Positions 9,480 to 19,016 are shown, counted from the first letter of the stretch. The stretch is 64,000 nt of DNA from Streptococcus ictaluri 707-05 (GCF_000188015.2 NZ_AEUX02000003.1:50867-114866); one strand, 5' to 3'. Notes: generated from the letters alone by a model not told the origin. A program made the numbers and translations.

Positions 9480-10544
9480 TTAATGGATGTCAATATTTCC
9501 GGTGTTGACAGAGATGTCAACGAGATGGTCGGATGCATTGTCTGTTTTAAAAATGGTTTTTCCTGAGCTAGACTCTTTAGATAGAGGAGTAGAGGCAAGT
9601 TTATCTCCTAATCGGATAGTGCCATTTACAGTTTCAGCTTGGTATTGAATTGCTTCACTATTAACTAGTGTCAAGTCCATGTCAATATTACCTCCCTGAA
9701 ACTTATTTTTTCCAGTTAGTTTGACCTTATTAAAAGCGACAAGTGACACGGGTTGAGAAGAGTATTCGTCATTTTCTTTTGCAGCAGGTGTTGTAAACTG
9801 AATGGTGTAAATACTGCCATCATTACATTCAACTCCTCCAGGATTAATGGTGTGAATGCTGACATGACTTAATTGAGAGTTATAAGTCGTGAACCCTCCA
9901 GAAGCAATTGTAATATCACTATTTTCTAAGATAGAATCGGTTAGTGTGACAAGATTGTCTCCTGAATTAGCAGTAATCTGTTTTAAGTTGCTTCTAGTAG
10001 CAGTGAGTGGACCTTGAATGTCACCTTGTTCAATCCGACTATCGATCAACTGTAAAGGAGCTGTTAACTCGAATTTTTTGATGGTAATATTATTTAGACT
10101 AACATAGAAGAAATTATGTCCTTTTAGTTCTTTTAAAACAGTATTTTTGGGTAAGGTAATAATGATTTGACGTCGATTAGCATGTCTTTGAAGATCATTG
10201 AATGTAAAGCCCATGATCTCTATGGCACCAGTAACAACAAAATCTCGATACTTTTGGCTAATGTTTAGGGTTCCATTTGTAGCACTTACTTTGATAGGAT
10301 CAAGAAATTTAGGATGGGTATAGTAAGAGACAGTAGGTTGTTTTATCTCACTTGTTTCAATAACGACCTCATAATTAGAAATCGCAAGGTCAATATCGTC
10401 AATCTTATTAAGGGTTTGAGTCACTTTTTTAGGAGCAGTTTATTGTTTAATGGCTTCAAATCCACCACCTAATAGGATGGCACCAAAGACAATACAAGTG
10501 ACGCTAATCATAAAAAATCGTTTGGTTAAGGTTGCTGTTTTCAT
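9480..10544 (-). pseudogene. DUF4097-type adhesin-like membrane-anchored protein with nonsense codon
   Basis: Third gene of the padR-DUF1700-DUF4097 operon. The natural start is ATG 10544, overlapping the upstream stop (ATGA). The first 34 codons encode an N-terminal anchor (cytosolic TLTKRFF, then a hydrophobic segment around residues 11-28), then TAA at 10440-10442 interrupts; the same frame runs on to 9480 through a beta-helical DUF4097 domain of short repeated strands. Total would be 354 residues. A GTG at 10422-10424 could restart translation, but that product lacks the anchor. DUF4097 proteins in PadR operons are usually linked to envelope stress; exact function unknown. Confidence 0.8.
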
Positions 10545-11128
10545 ACGTACTCACCTCTTTTGTGATTAATCCATTTAACAAAGGCTACAAAGCCTCTTCC
10601 AGAATAGCGAAGAATAGTAGTGGCAATAATCCAAATAAGAATGCCGCCACCAAAGCTTAAGAGAGATGCACCGATTCCCATGGATAGAGCAGGAAGAGAT
10701 AAGCCTAGTAGGGTAAAACTTTCAAATAAGGTAATGGCAGCTACAAGAATGCCACCCAAACCAAAAAGATAAGCGGCAAAGATGAGCATAAGCCCAGCTG
10801 CTAAACAAGCTAGAAGAAAAACAATTAATGAAAGTAATAGCGGTAAGGCCAAGGGTGCCGCAAAAAGAGATAAAATGGTTAAACCAATAATGGTTGCTCG
10901 ACTCTTGGGTGTTTTATCGTTGTTGGCCAGATGTTTCCCCAAGACATTGGAAATAATCTCACTTGCAGCTTCTTTTGGACTACCCAATTCTTGGATAACA
11001 TGCTCTTCACGTTCTGGTCCTGCTTCGTCAAAATACTCGATATAATAGTCCATGGCTTCTTGGTAATCTTCTTTTGGTAATTTTCGTAAGTATTTGTCTA
11101 GCTCAGCTAGGTATTCAATCCTTGTCAT
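10541..11128 (-). CDS. DUF1700 (HAAS-type) membrane protein
   Basis: 195 residues. The N-terminal cytosolic helical domain (about 1-70; MTRIEYLAELDKYLRKLP, YYIEYFDEAG, ELGSPKEAASEI) is the DUF1700/HAAS signalling domain; four hydrophobic segments follow between residues 80 and 180. It overlaps padR by 14 nt and the DUF4097 start by 4 nt, so the three genes form one tightly coupled operon. HAAS proteins normally work with the PadR regulator next to them to sense membrane stress. This one is intact although its downstream partner is broken. Confidence 0.85.
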   Translation of the reverse strand: MTRIEYLAELDKYLRKLPKEDYQEAMDYYIEYFDEAGPEREEHVIQELGSPKEAASEIISNVLGKHLANNDKTPKSRATIIGLTILSLFAAPLALPLLLSLIVFLLACLAAGLMLIFAAYLFGLGGILVAAITLFESFTLLGLSLPALSMGIGASLLSFGGGILIWIIATTILRYSGRGFVAFVKWINHKRGEYV

Positions 11129-11441
11129 GTCTCAAACTCCCTTCAATTATCCCATCTAGGGCTTCTTTATAGCTATTCCACTCTTCTTTCAGATAAACAA
11201 GCTGAGCTTGTCCTAGGGAGGTAATAGCATAGTACTTACGTTTACGACCTTGATGTTCTTGACTATAAGTTGTTAAAAAACCTGATTTATCCAATTTTTT
11301 TAAAATAGGATAAAGGGTAGATTCTTTGATATTGGCTACTAATTTAATTGTTTGGCTAATATCATAACCATAAGAATCGTTTTTTTGAACAATAGATAAA
11401 ATCAAAAATTCAATCAAGGTAGCTGATACTGGAAAATACAT
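11115..11441 (-). CDS. PadR-family transcriptional regulator
   Basis: 108 residues, typical of the short PadR subfamily. It contains the winged helix-turn-helix (about residues 8-75) with SYGYDISQTIK, ESTLYPILKKLDKSGFL and the wing GRKRKYYAIT, then a C-terminal dimerisation helix. First gene of the padR-DUF1700-DUF4097 operon; it likely represses its own promoter, where a perfect inverted repeat covers the -10 (11471-11485). RBS AAGGAG lies upstream of ATG 11441. Confidence 0.92.
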   Translation of the reverse strand: MYFPVSATLIEFLILSIVQKNDSYGYDISQTIKLVANIKESTLYPILKKLDKSGFLTTYSQEHQGRKRKYYAITSLGQAQLVYLKEEWNSYKEALDGIIEGSLRHDKD

Positions 11442-11470
11442 ATCTTACTCCTTTATATATAATTATTTTA

Positions 11471-11506
11471 CATATAAAGTATATGCCTTATCATTTGACT
11501 TGTCAA
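11471..11506 (-). promoter_or_regulatory. padR promoter with candidate PadR operator
   Basis: On the minus strand: TTGACA (11506-11501), 17-bp spacer, TATACT (11483-11478). The palindrome CATATA-AAG-TATATG (11471-11485) covers the -10 and start region, where an autorepressor would block RNA polymerase. Confidence 0.75.
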
Positions 11507-11628
11507 TGCTTATCGTTAAAAAATTTGTTTTAGAAGGTGATTAAACACTAGGATACTTAGTTGACCAAAAGAACTTAATTTTATACTATAAAGAAGATTA
11601 ATCAAATCATATGTAAAGAGGATAACAG

Positions 11629-12270
11629 ATGCGCAACTTAATTGAGAAATATCAACCTAAACCCATAGGAGAAAAAAGGCGCTATGCGGTTTTTATTCCC
11701 TTGATTTGGGAAAATAATGATTGGCATCTTCTATATGAAATCAGGAGTCAGCAGATCTCACAACCAGGTGAGGTCTCTTTTCCAGGGGGACGTGTAGAAG
11801 TAGGAGAAACATATCAAGAAGCGGCTGTTCGTGAAACGATGGAGGAATTAGCTATTTCATCAGATGCGATTGACCTTTGGGGCGAGATTGATTATTCAGT
11901 CCAGAGTCAAAGAACGATTCACTGCTTTGTTGGCCAATTAATGATTGATGATTGGCGTTTACTCAAATCAAACGATGAAGTAGAATGTTTTTTTACGGTG
12001 CCATTGTCACAACTAAGAAAACAAAAACCCGTTTATTATGACCTACACTCACAACCCATAAAAACGCCTAGTTTTCCATTTGATCGTATTCGAAATGGCA
12101 TCAAATACCCTTTTAAAAATCAGCAGTATGCGATTCCCTTTTATGAACAATTTGATCATCTGATCTGGGGAATGACTGCACAGTTTACCAAATGTTTAAC
12201 CGATATTCTAAATGATGAATCAATTGCAAAGAAAAACCCCTTAGATATTGAAAAATCTAAGGGGAGATAG
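11629..12270 (+). CDS. Nudix hydrolase, CoA-pyrophosphatase-like
   Basis: 213 residues. The Nudix box is complete (GGRVEVGETYQEAAVRETMEEL, about residues 54-75; written here only as the motif G-x5-E-x7-REU-x-EE). It is preceded by LLYEIRSQQISQPGEVSFPGG, close to the UPF0035/CoA-pyrophosphatase pattern, so it probably cleaves CoA or a related nucleoside diphosphate derivative; substrate not provable from sequence. It stands alone, convergent with the DUF368 gene, and its last codons are overlaid by that gene's minus-strand terminator. Confidence 0.8.
   Translation: MRNLIEKYQPKPIGEKRRYAVFIPLIWENNDWHLLYEIRSQQISQPGEVSFPGGRVEVGETYQEAAVRETMEELAISSDAIDLWGEIDYSVQSQRTIHCFVGQLMIDDWRLLKSNDEVECFFTVPLSQLRKQKPVYYDLHSQPIKTPSFPFDRIRNGIKYPFKNQQYAIPFYEQFDHLIWGMTAQFTKCLTDILNDESIAKKNPLDIEKSKGR
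12232..12264 (-). terminator. Minus-strand terminator of the DUF368 gene, inside the Nudix 3' end
   Basis: CCCCTTAGAT (12237-12246) pairs with ATCTAAGGGG (12255-12264). On the minus strand it is followed by TTTTTC, so it terminates transcription coming from 13159, even though it lies inside the Nudix coding sequence. Confidence 0.8.
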
Positions 12271-12316
12271 AGCACTAGTTTGTTGGCGTCAACTTTTTGT
12301 CAACGACCTGTAAAGG

Positions 12317-13159
12317 TTATTTGTATTTTTCTTCTAATTGACTCATCCAAAGTCCGAGCCAAATACCAAGAGCAAATAACACAAGGGCCATAAGCCAGGT
12401 TAAGATACCTGCATGACTGTAGGAAATAGACTCCGGACTACTACTATTTGGGATAAGAATTAATAGCGTGCTGGATAATACAATACCAATGATAAAGTGG
12501 TAGACTTTTGAATGATGGTGCTGTAAAGCATAATCCATACTTTTAGAAAAAGCCAAGATTGCTAGGACTCCTCCGATAGCAATAGGTAAGAAAGTCCCTA
12601 ATAAATCCAAAGATTTGAACCCTATTAACATAGGACCATAGAGTCCTAAGATAAGTAAGAGATTTGACGGGCTTAGTCCAGGGACAAGTATTCCTAAAGC
12701 AATTAAGGCACCTGCTAAAACAAAGGTTAAAAAGTTAGCTGGTAAGGTACCGATTAAATCATTTAAGAAGTATAGACCTAGTCCCGAAATAACAAAGGTA
12801 AGGACTAGCCATAGCCAGTCAGCTTTGTCTCTTTGAGACTGCTTGGTTGACTCCTTAATCAGACTAGGAATAGTGCCGACAATAGCACCAGCAAATCCCC
12901 ATAAGACGATAACTTGATAGTGCTTAAGTAAAAACTCAACGGGGAAAGAAAAGAGAGCAATACCTAAAATACCACCAATTCCTACTGGTAAGAAAAATAA
13001 GACATTTTCAATAAAGTTATCCCTCATATGAGCTAAGAAGGAAATCATTCGCTCATAGATTCCTAAAATGGCTGCGAGAACACCACCGGATACACCAGGT
13101 AAAATAAAACCTAGTGCAATAATCATGCCCTTAAAAACTCTTGAAATAAATGAAACCAT
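12317..13159 (-). CDS. DUF368 integral membrane protein (polyprenyl-phosphate translocase family)
   Basis: 280 residues with about eight to nine hydrophobic segments. DUF368 signatures include GMIIALGFILPGVSGG near the start and the internal repeat ALGILVPGLSPSN, suggesting two inverted halves. DUF368 members (PopT in recent work) recycle undecaprenyl phosphate across the membrane for cell-wall synthesis; assigning that role here is by family. RBS GGAGG lies just before ATG 13159. It is monocistronic, with an extended -10 upstream and a terminator inside the neighbouring Nudix gene. Confidence 0.85.
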   Translation of the reverse strand: MVSFISRVFKGMIIALGFILPGVSGGVLAAILGIYERMISFLAHMRDNFIENVLFFLPVGIGGILGIALFSFPVEFLLKHYQVIVLWGFAGAIVGTIPSLIKESTKQSQRDKADWLWLVLTFVISGLGLYFLNDLIGTLPANFLTFVLAGALIALGILVPGLSPSNLLLILGLYGPMLIGFKSLDLLGTFLPIAIGGVLAILAFSKSMDYALQHHHSKVYHFIIGIVLSSTLLILIPNSSSPESISYSHAGILTWLMALVLFALGIWLGLWMSQLEEKYK

Positions 13160-13475
13160 TGTTGCCTCCTGAAAAGAATGATTTTATTGTATCATAAATT
13201 TAAAGAATTGCTGACACAAAGCTGCTTATCCCTACTAAAATAATTGTTCCTAATAGGACATTCCATTTTGAAGATGTTTTTCTTAAATACCATGAAATAC
13301 CGTGTCTTTGTGATCAAGTCAAGTTTGGTTGTCAAAGTTATAAAGAAAATTTACAAAAACTGTAAACCTTACGACAATTATCAAAAAGATAAACGAAAAA
13401 AAGCTTATGTCAAAGACTTTTGATAGTAAACTTATTGAAGAAGGATTATAGTAGCTATTAAAAAGGAGATTTATT
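13160..13475. other. Intergenic region between divergent DUF368 and XRE genes
   Basis: 316 bp without a plausible gene. It holds the minus-strand -10 at 13186-13194 and the RBS AAAGGAG before the XRE start. I see no convincing -35/-10 pair for the XRE gene and no strong terminator. Confidence 0.5.
13186..13194 (-). promoter_or_regulatory. Extended -10 of the DUF368 gene
   Basis: Minus-strand TGATACAAT; the -35 is weak. About 30 nt before the start codon. Confidence 0.5.
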
Positions 13476-14060
13476 ATGGGCTTTAAAAACCAGTTACCTT
13501 ATTATCGAAAAAAATTACAGATGTCACAAGAAGAGCTTGCTGAAATGATTTATGTTTCCAGGCAGACTATCTCAAACTGGGAAAACGGTAAAACCTATCC
13601 AGACCTGCAAAATCTTTTGATGTTAAGTAAGTCCTTACAGGTTCCTTTAGAGCAACTAATAGCAGAAGATATCCAAAAAATGACTTTAAGTATTAAGGAT
13701 GAGGAGATTAAACAATGTGATAGGGATACGCATATTATGTTATTTGGGACACTCCTAATTGCTATCAGTATTTATCCCATAATGTCTTGGTTAGGTTGGT
13801 GGGGATATGGTCCGATTGCTATCTTATGGTTGATAATCATGCGTAGCGCCTTAAGAATTGAGCGATTTAAAAAGACATATGATGTTCAGACTTACCGAGA
13901 ACTTGAAGCTATAGCAAAGGGTGAGAGCTTAGATCAGATTGATAAGATTAAAGAAAAAGCAAAATACCCTTATCAAAAAGCATGGATTGTTATTGCGTAC
14001 ACAGGATTGACAGTGTTAATAACCTTACTCTCTATTTTGTTTTTTCATTTGTTTTTTTAA
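13476..14060 (+). CDS. XRE-family regulator with C-terminal membrane segments
   Basis: 194 residues. The N-terminus is an HTH_3 domain (about 5-62: LPYYRKKLQMSQEELAEMIYVSRQTISNWENGK, recognition helix RQTISNWENG). After a short linker come two adjacent hydrophobic segments (about 90-125) and one at the C-terminus (about 168-193), so this is a membrane-tethered DNA-binding protein. RBS AAAGGAG precedes ATG 13476. No neighbour is an obvious partner; target unknown. Confidence 0.85.
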   Translation: MGFKNQLPYYRKKLQMSQEELAEMIYVSRQTISNWENGKTYPDLQNLLMLSKSLQVPLEQLIAEDIQKMTLSIKDEEIKQCDRDTHIMLFGTLLIAISIYPIMSWLGWWGYGPIAILWLIIMRSALRIERFKKTYDVQTYRELEAIAKGESLDQIDKIKEKAKYPYQKAWIVIAYTGLTVLITLLSILFFHLFF

Positions 14061-14065
14061 GCACG

Positions 14066-14104
14066 AAAAAAGCCTTTGAAACGTTCATTTCATAGGCTTT
14101 TTAT
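14066..14104. terminator. Bidirectional terminator between XRE gene and rpmG
   Basis: AAAAAAGCCT (14066-14075) and AGGCTTTTT (14094-14102), with inner pairing GAAA/TTTC. A and T runs on both sides suit the two converging genes. Confidence 0.85.
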
Positions 14105-14111
14105 ATCTCAA

Positions 14112-14261
14112 TTATTTAACTTCTGTAAAAGTTACGTGTTTACGTAATTTTGGTGAGTATTTTTTCAATTGAAGTCGGTCTGGAGTGTTACGTTTGTTTT
14201 TTGAAGTAAGGTACAAGCGTTCACCAGATTCTTTGTGTTCAAGTGTAATATTTACGCGCAT
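14112..14261 (-). CDS. rpmG: 50S ribosomal protein L33
   Basis: 49 residues, starting [18 protein letters not shown] and ending KHVTFTEVK. Short gene on the minus strand, start ATG at 14261 with GGGAG upstream. It carries no cysteine, so it is the zinc-independent (C-) paralogue; L33 sits near the E site of the large subunit. Directly downstream of rpmF (15-nt gap), forming a two-gene operon as usual in streptococci. Confidence 0.95.
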
Positions 14262-14276
14262 GGTATCTCCCTTCTA

Positions 14277-14459
14277 TTATTTAGCTTCGTTAGCTTTAGC
14301 GATTTTACGTCCTTTGTAGTATCCTTTAAGTGATACACGGTGAGAACGTGAGTAATCTCCAGTAGTTTCGTCGAATTGTACAGATGGAGCTGTCAATTTG
14401 TAATGTGTACGACGTTTGTTCTTTTTAGCTTTAGACGTGTGACGTGCAGGAACTGCCAT
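14277..14459 (-). CDS. rpmF: 50S ribosomal protein L32
   Basis: 60 residues, beginning [22 protein letters not shown]. The CxxC...CxxC zinc ribbon of the C+ form is absent, so both L32 and L33 here are zinc-free types. First gene of the rpmF-rpmG operon; RBS GGAGG lies upstream of ATG 14459. The leader contains a perfect 17-bp palindrome (14526-14542). Confidence 0.95.
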
Positions 14460-14525
14460 TTTTTCTATCCTCCGATTAAAATAGTTAGAGTCTTGCGAAA
14501 ATCTTCAATGACTAAACATTTTGGT

Positions 14526-14542
14526 TATCACTAATAGTGATA
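14526..14542. promoter_or_regulatory. Perfect 17-bp palindrome in the rpmF leader
   Basis: TATCACTA-A-TAGTGATA. It is followed by no T run, so it is not a standard terminator. It could be an operator or a leader hairpin for rpmF-rpmG. The regulator is unknown; it does not match the zinc-repressor AdcR consensus. Confidence 0.5.
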
Positions 14543-14715
14543 GTAGATTTTCAACCCTGATTCTTTGATTTTTATGTTATGGCTCTCGCCAACTTTAATA
14601 TAGTAACACATCTTTTATGTAAAGTAAAGTTACTTGACAATTTTTTTGATTTTTCTTTTGAGGTGATACGGATGCTTAATTTTCACCTATTGCCAGTGTT
14701 GCCTTGGTGAATTTG

Positions 14716-14724
14716 TGGTAAAAT
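14716..14724 (+). promoter_or_regulatory. Extended -10 of hisS
   Basis: TGGTAAAAT with no good -35 at the expected distance; predicted start near 14731. Confidence 0.45.
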
Positions 14725-14879
14725 ATTAGTAATGAAAATTGAAGGAAAGGTTTAAGCTGTTGAAGTGACCTAGTTGGCTGATGAGAGTGAGCTTTTATCA
14801 TAGAAAGAATAGCAAATGGAGTTTTTACCCCTATCCTTTTTATGTTAGGCATTTCTGAAATATGCTTGTATGAAATGTT

Positions 14880-16157
14880 ATGAAATTACAAAAACCTAAA
14901 GGAACACAGGATATCCTTCCTGCTGAAGCTGCCAAATGGCAATATGTGGAGCAAGTTGCACGCGATACGTTTAAAAAATATCATTATGGTGAAATTCGAA
15001 CACCAATGTTTGAACATTATGAAGTCATTAGCCGTTCAGTAGGGGATACAACGGATATTGTTTCAAAAGAAATGTACGATTTTCATGATAAAGGTGGCCG
15101 ACACATCACCTTGCGTCCGGAAGGAACAGCTCCTGTTGTACGCTCTTATGTCGAAAATAAATTATTTGCTCCTGAGGTGCAAAAACCAGTAAAACTTTAC
15201 TATTTAGAATCAATGTTTCGTTATGAACGCCCACAGGCTGGTAGACTGCGTGAGTTTCATCAGGCCGGCGTAGAGTGCTTTGGATCTGGGAACCCAGCAA
15301 CAGATGTCGAAACCATTGCTATGGCTTATGATTTGTTTGAAAATTTGGGACTTAACAATCTTCAGCTACATTTAAATAGCTTGGGCGGTCCTGCTAGCCG
15401 TCTTGCTTATCGTCAGGCGCTTATTGAATACTTAACACCTTTACGTGATGGCTTATCAAAAGATAGCCAACGCCGTTTAGATGAAAATCCATTACGTGTT
15501 TTGGATTCAAAAGAAGCTGTGGATAAAGAGGCAGTTAAAAACGCTCCTTCTATATTAGAATATCTTTATGAAGAGAGTCAGGCGCATTTTGAAGCCGTTA
15601 AGGAAATGCTTGAGGATCTAGGAATCCCTTATGTGATTAATACTAACATGGTACGTGGTTTAGATTACTATAATCACACCATTTTTGAGGTGATTACAGA
15701 AATAGACGGCTCAGAATTAACCGTATGTGCTGGCGGTCGTTATGATGGTCTTGTGTCTTACTTTGATGGACCTGAAACCCCAGCCTTTGGCTTTGGTTTA
15801 GGCTTGGAAAGACTCTTAATGATTTTAGACAAGCAAGGTATTGCATTACCAGTTGAGTCTGAGATGGATGCCTATATCGCTGTACTTGGACAAGGAGCTA
15901 ATCAAAAAGCATTACAACTCGTACAAGCTGTTCGAAGACAAGGTTTTACAGCAGAACGCGATTACCTAGACAGAAAAATTAAAACCCAATTTAAATCGGC
16001 TGATTTATTTAAAGCAAAGGTCGTTTTAACGCTTGGTGAGACAGAAGTTGAAGAAGGTCAGGTAACAATTAAAAATAATCAAACCCGACAAGAACTTAAG
16101 GTTTCTTTTGAAGAGATAATGACCAATTTTGAAGCCATTTTAACCAAATTAAGTTAA
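14880..16157 (+). CDS. hisS: Histidyl-tRNA synthetase
   Basis: 425 residues, normal length. Class II synthetase charging tRNA-His. Seen: N-terminal [10 protein letters not shown], motif 2 [10 protein letters not shown] and [16 protein letters not shown], the histidine-A motifs [11 protein letters not shown] and GGRYDGL, motif 3 GFGLGLERL, and a C-terminal anticodon-binding domain (about 325-425). The start is supported by homology although no clear RBS precedes it. It is followed by its own terminator, then aspS with a separate promoter. Confidence 0.97.
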   Translation: MKLQKPKGTQDILPAEAAKWQYVEQVARDTFKKYHYGEIRTPMFEHYEVISRSVGDTTDIVSKEMYDFHDKGGRHITLRPEGTAPVVRSYVENKLFAPEVQKPVKLYYLESMFRYERPQAGRLREFHQAGVECFGSGNPATDVETIAMAYDLFENLGLNNLQLHLNSLGGPASRLAYRQALIEYLTPLRDGLSKDSQRRLDENPLRVLDSKEAVDKEAVKNAPSILEYLYEESQAHFEAVKEMLEDLGIPYVINTNMVRGLDYYNHTIFEVITEIDGSELTVCAGGRYDGLVSYFDGPETPAFGFGLGLERLLMILDKQGIALPVESEMDAYIAVLGQGANQKALQLVQAVRRQGFTAERDYLDRKIKTQFKSADLFKAKVVLTLGETEVEEGQVTIKNNQTRQELKVSFEEIMTNFEAILTKLS

Positions 16158-16182
16158 AAAACGTGATGATTCACGTTTTTTT
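16156..16182 (+). terminator. Intrinsic terminator of hisS
   Basis: AAAAAACGTGA (16156-16166) and TCACGTTTTTT (16171-16181); the stem overlaps the stop codon. A second hairpin, AAAAACTCC/GGGGTTTTT near 16239-16266, lies between it and the aspS promoter. Confidence 0.85.
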
Positions 16183-16275
16183 CTTATCTTTTGTTCAAGA
16201 GCTTTATCTTTTCTGAAATCAGTTCTACTATTTCCTAAAAACTCCTTTCAATGGGTGGGGTTTTTAGTGCCTTTT

Positions 16276-16284
16276 TGCTATAAT
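16276..16284 (+). promoter_or_regulatory. Extended -10 of aspS
   Basis: TGCTATAAT at 16276-16284; the -35 is poor. Transcription would begin near 16291, 27 nt before the start codon. Confidence 0.65.
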
Positions 16285-16317
16285 AGTAAAGAATATAAAA
16301 AGTAACGGAGATATGAT

Positions 16318-18066
16318 ATGAAACGTAGCATGTATGCAGGATGTGTTCGTGAAGAACATATTGGAAACACTATAACTTTAAAAGGATGGGTAGGTCGCCG
16401 CAGAGATTTGGGCGGACTTATTTTTATTGATTTACGAGATCGTGAAGGCATCATGCAATTGGTCATTAATCCTGAAGAGGTTTCAAGTCAATTAATGGCA
16501 ACTGCTGAAAGTTTAAGAAGCGAGTATGTCATTGAAGTTGAAGGGACTGTTGAAGCGCGTCAACAAGCCAATGACAAACTAGCGACAGGTGCAGTTGAAT
16601 TAAAGGTAACAGCTTTAACGATTCTCAATACAGCTAAAACAACGCCATTTGAAATTAAGGATGGAGTGGAAGTCAGTGATGAGACACGTTTACGCTATCG
16701 TTATTTGGATCTTCGTCGCCCAGAGATGTTAGCGAATTTTAAATTACGTGCCAAGGTAACTCATGCTATCCGTAATTACCTTGATGAGCTTGGCTTTATA
16801 GATGTTGAAACTCCTATGTTATCAAAATCAACACCTGAAGGAGCGCGTGATTATTTAGTTCCAAGTCGTGTCAGTCAAGGGCACTTTTACGCCTTACCGC
16901 AAAGTCCACAAATCACAAAACAATTATTGATGAACGCTGGCTTTGATCGTTACTATCAGATTGTTAAATGTTTCCGTGATGAGGACTTGCGTGGAGACCG
17001 TCAACCTGAGTTTACACAAGTTGACTTAGAAACGTCCTTTTTATCTGAGAAAGAAATCCAAGATATCGTTGAAGGAATGATTGCTAAAGTTATGAAGGAA
17101 ACAAAAGGGATTGAAGTAACCTTGCCATTTCCGCGCATGGCGTATGATCATGCCATGAACGCCTATGGTTCAGATAAACCAGATACTCGCTTTGACATGC
17201 TTTTACAAGACTTGACAGAACTTGTCAAGGAAGTTGACTTCAAGGTCTTCTCAGAAGCTAAGGCAGTTAAAGCTATTGTGGTTAAGGGAAATGCAGACCG
17301 TTATTCTCGTAAAGATATTGATAAACTAACAGAATTTGCTAAACAATTTGGAGCGAAGGGACTTGCATGGACTAAGGTGGCAGAAGGTAACTTAGCTGGA
17401 CCAGTTGCCAAATTCTTGACAACAATCGAGTCTAACTTGACAGAAGCTTTACAATTAGAAGAAAATGACTTGGTCTTATTTGTGGCAGATGAGCTTGAAG
17501 TTGCCAACAATACCTTGGGGGCTCTTCGAAATCGTATTGCTAAAGAACTTGACATGATTGACCCTTCTAAGTTTAATTTCCTTTGGGTTGTTGATTGGCC
17601 AATGTTTGAATGGTCTGAAGAAGAAGGCCGCTATATGTCTGCGCATCATCCATTCACACTACCAACTCAAGAATCAGCTCATGAGCTAGAAGGTCAATTA
17701 GCTCAAGTTCGTGCGGTGGCTTATGACATTGTTTTGAATGGATACGAACTTGGCGGTGGAGGCCTTCGTATTAACCAAAAAGATATGCAAGAGCGTATGT
17801 TCAAAGCCCTTGGCTTTACAGCAGAAGAAGCTAATGAACAGTTTGGTTTCTTGTTAGAGGCTATGGACTTTGGGTTCCCTCCTCATGGTGGATTAGCTAT
17901 TGGACTTGACCGTTTTGTCATGCTGTTAGCTGATAAAGATAATATTCGTGAAGTCATTGCTTTTCCAAAAAATAACAAGGCTTCAGATCCAATGACTCAA
18001 GCACCAAGTTTGGTGTCATCAAAACAATTAGAAGAACTTAGTCTTCAGATAGAAAGTCATGATTAA
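16318..18066 (+). CDS. aspS: Aspartyl-tRNA synthetase
   Basis: 582 residues, bacterial-type AspRS. N-terminal OB-fold anticodon-binding domain (about 1-110; [21 protein letters not shown]), class II core with motif 2 [18 protein letters not shown], the GAD insertion (about 290-420), and motif 3 [22 protein letters not shown] lies before ATG 16318. Its 3' end overlaps the first yitT gene by 8 nt, so the YitT genes are probably in the aspS operon. A TTGACA-N5-TGTCAA palindrome lies at 17212-17228. Confidence 0.98.
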   Translation: MKRSMYAGCVREEHIGNTITLKGWVGRRRDLGGLIFIDLRDREGIMQLVINPEEVSSQLMATAESLRSEYVIEVEGTVEARQQANDKLATGAVELKVTALTILNTAKTTPFEIKDGVEVSDETRLRYRYLDLRRPEMLANFKLRAKVTHAIRNYLDELGFIDVETPMLSKSTPEGARDYLVPSRVSQGHFYALPQSPQITKQLLMNAGFDRYYQIVKCFRDEDLRGDRQPEFTQVDLETSFLSEKEIQDIVEGMIAKVMKETKGIEVTLPFPRMAYDHAMNAYGSDKPDTRFDMLLQDLTELVKEVDFKVFSEAKAVKAIVVKGNADRYSRKDIDKLTEFAKQFGAKGLAWTKVAEGNLAGPVAKFLTTIESNLTEALQLEENDLVLFVADELEVANNTLGALRNRIAKELDMIDPSKFNFLWVVDWPMFEWSEEEGRYMSAHHPFTLPTQESAHELEGQLAQVRAVAYDIVLNGYELGGGGLRINQKDMQERMFKALGFTAEEANEQFGFLLEAMDFGFPPHGGLAIGLDRFVMLLADKDNIREVIAFPKNNKASDPMTQAPSLVSSKQLEELSLQIESHD

Positions 18067-19003
18067 AAAAACAACCTACAAGAAAAAAGTAAAATACGTG
18101 ATTAGTAGAGGGGCCAAGAAAATCGGCTTACTTCATGCCCTAAGAAGTATTTCCAAAGAAAAATATGCAGAGAAGATTTCCGCTTCTCTGCTTTATGGCA
18201 TTCTATCCAGTATAGCTGTTAATTTTTTCTTTCAACCAGGTCATGTCTACTCTAGTGGCGCGACAGGATTTGCTCAGGTTATTACAGCAGTTAGCCACCG
18301 CTTTTTTGCGATTGATATACCAGTTGCCTTAGCTTTTTATGTTATTAATATTCCTCTATTGGTTTTGGCATGGTATAAAATTGGACATAAGTTTACGATT
18401 GTTACCTTTATAACAGTTACGATGAGCTCGTTTTTTATCCAGATTATGCCTCAGGTGACCTTAACGACTGATCCCCTTATTAATGCTATTTTTGGGGGAC
18501 TGGTTATGGGGATGGGAATTGGCACGGGTCTTAAATCACGTATTTCAAGTGGGGGAACAGATATTATTAGCTTAACCCTTAGAAAACGAACTGGAAAAGA
18601 TGTCGGTAGTTTATCATTAATGGTGAATGGTGTTATTATGATTTTTGCAGGGCTGCTTTTTGGTTGGCAGTATGCCCTTTATTCAATGGTAACTATTTTT
18701 GTGTCCAGTCGTGTTACCGATGCTATTTTTACTAAACAAAAGAAAATGCAAGCAACCATTGTGACCAGTTGCCCAGACAAAGTTATTCAGATGATTCATA
18801 AAAAGTTACATCGAGGGGTCACCAGTATCAATGAAGCAGAAGGGACCTATAAACACGAGCAAAAAGCTGTTTTGATTACCATTTTAACCAGAGAAGAATA
18901 CCCTGAGTTTAAATGGTTGATGCTAAAAACAGACCCCAATGCTTTTGTGTCTGTGGCAGAAAACGTTCGTATTATAGGTCGCTTTGTTGAAGAAGACATT
19001 TAA
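18059..19003 (+). CDS. YitT family membrane protein, copy 1
   Basis: 314 residues. A basic N-terminal extension of about 40 residues is followed by about five membrane segments (DUF161/YitT_membrane; [29 protein letters not shown]) and a cytosolic C-terminal DUF2179 domain (from about 225, with [20 protein letters not shown]). Function of the family is not established. First of three tandem paralogues; it overlaps aspS by 8 nt. Confidence 0.88.
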   Translation: MIKKTTYKKKVKYVISRGAKKIGLLHALRSISKEKYAEKISASLLYGILSSIAVNFFFQPGHVYSSGATGFAQVITAVSHRFFAIDIPVALAFYVINIPLLVLAWYKIGHKFTIVTFITVTMSSFFIQIMPQVTLTTDPLINAIFGGLVMGMGIGTGLKSRISSGGTDIISLTLRKRTGKDVGSLSLMVNGVIMIFAGLLFGWQYALYSMVTIFVSSRVTDAIFTKQKKMQATIVTSCPDKVIQMIHKKLHRGVTSINEAEGTYKHEQKAVLITILTREEYPEFKWLMLKTDPNAFVSVAENVRIIGRFVEEDI

Positions 19004-19016
19004 TAAAGGAGTTGGA

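Larger units (their letters stand above)
14460..14879. other. Divergent intergenic region rpmF / hisS
   Basis: 420 bp. Left part: rpmF leader with the 14526-14542 palindrome. Right part: an extended -10 for hisS (TGGTAAAAT, 14716-14724) and a leader of about 150 nt. hisS ATG 14880 has no Shine-Dalgarno sequence that I can see. The T-box signature AGGGTGGnACCGCG is absent, so tRNA-sensing control is not supported. Confidence 0.6.

Noticed and set aside
14731..14879. T-box riboswitch upstream of hisS
   Set aside because: The invariant T-box sequence AGGGTGGnACCGCG is absent and I see no specifier/antiterminator pair.
15520..15528. TGTGGATAA (reverse DnaA box) inside hisS
   Set aside because: Isolated, inside a conserved coding region, and expected about once in a window of this size by chance.
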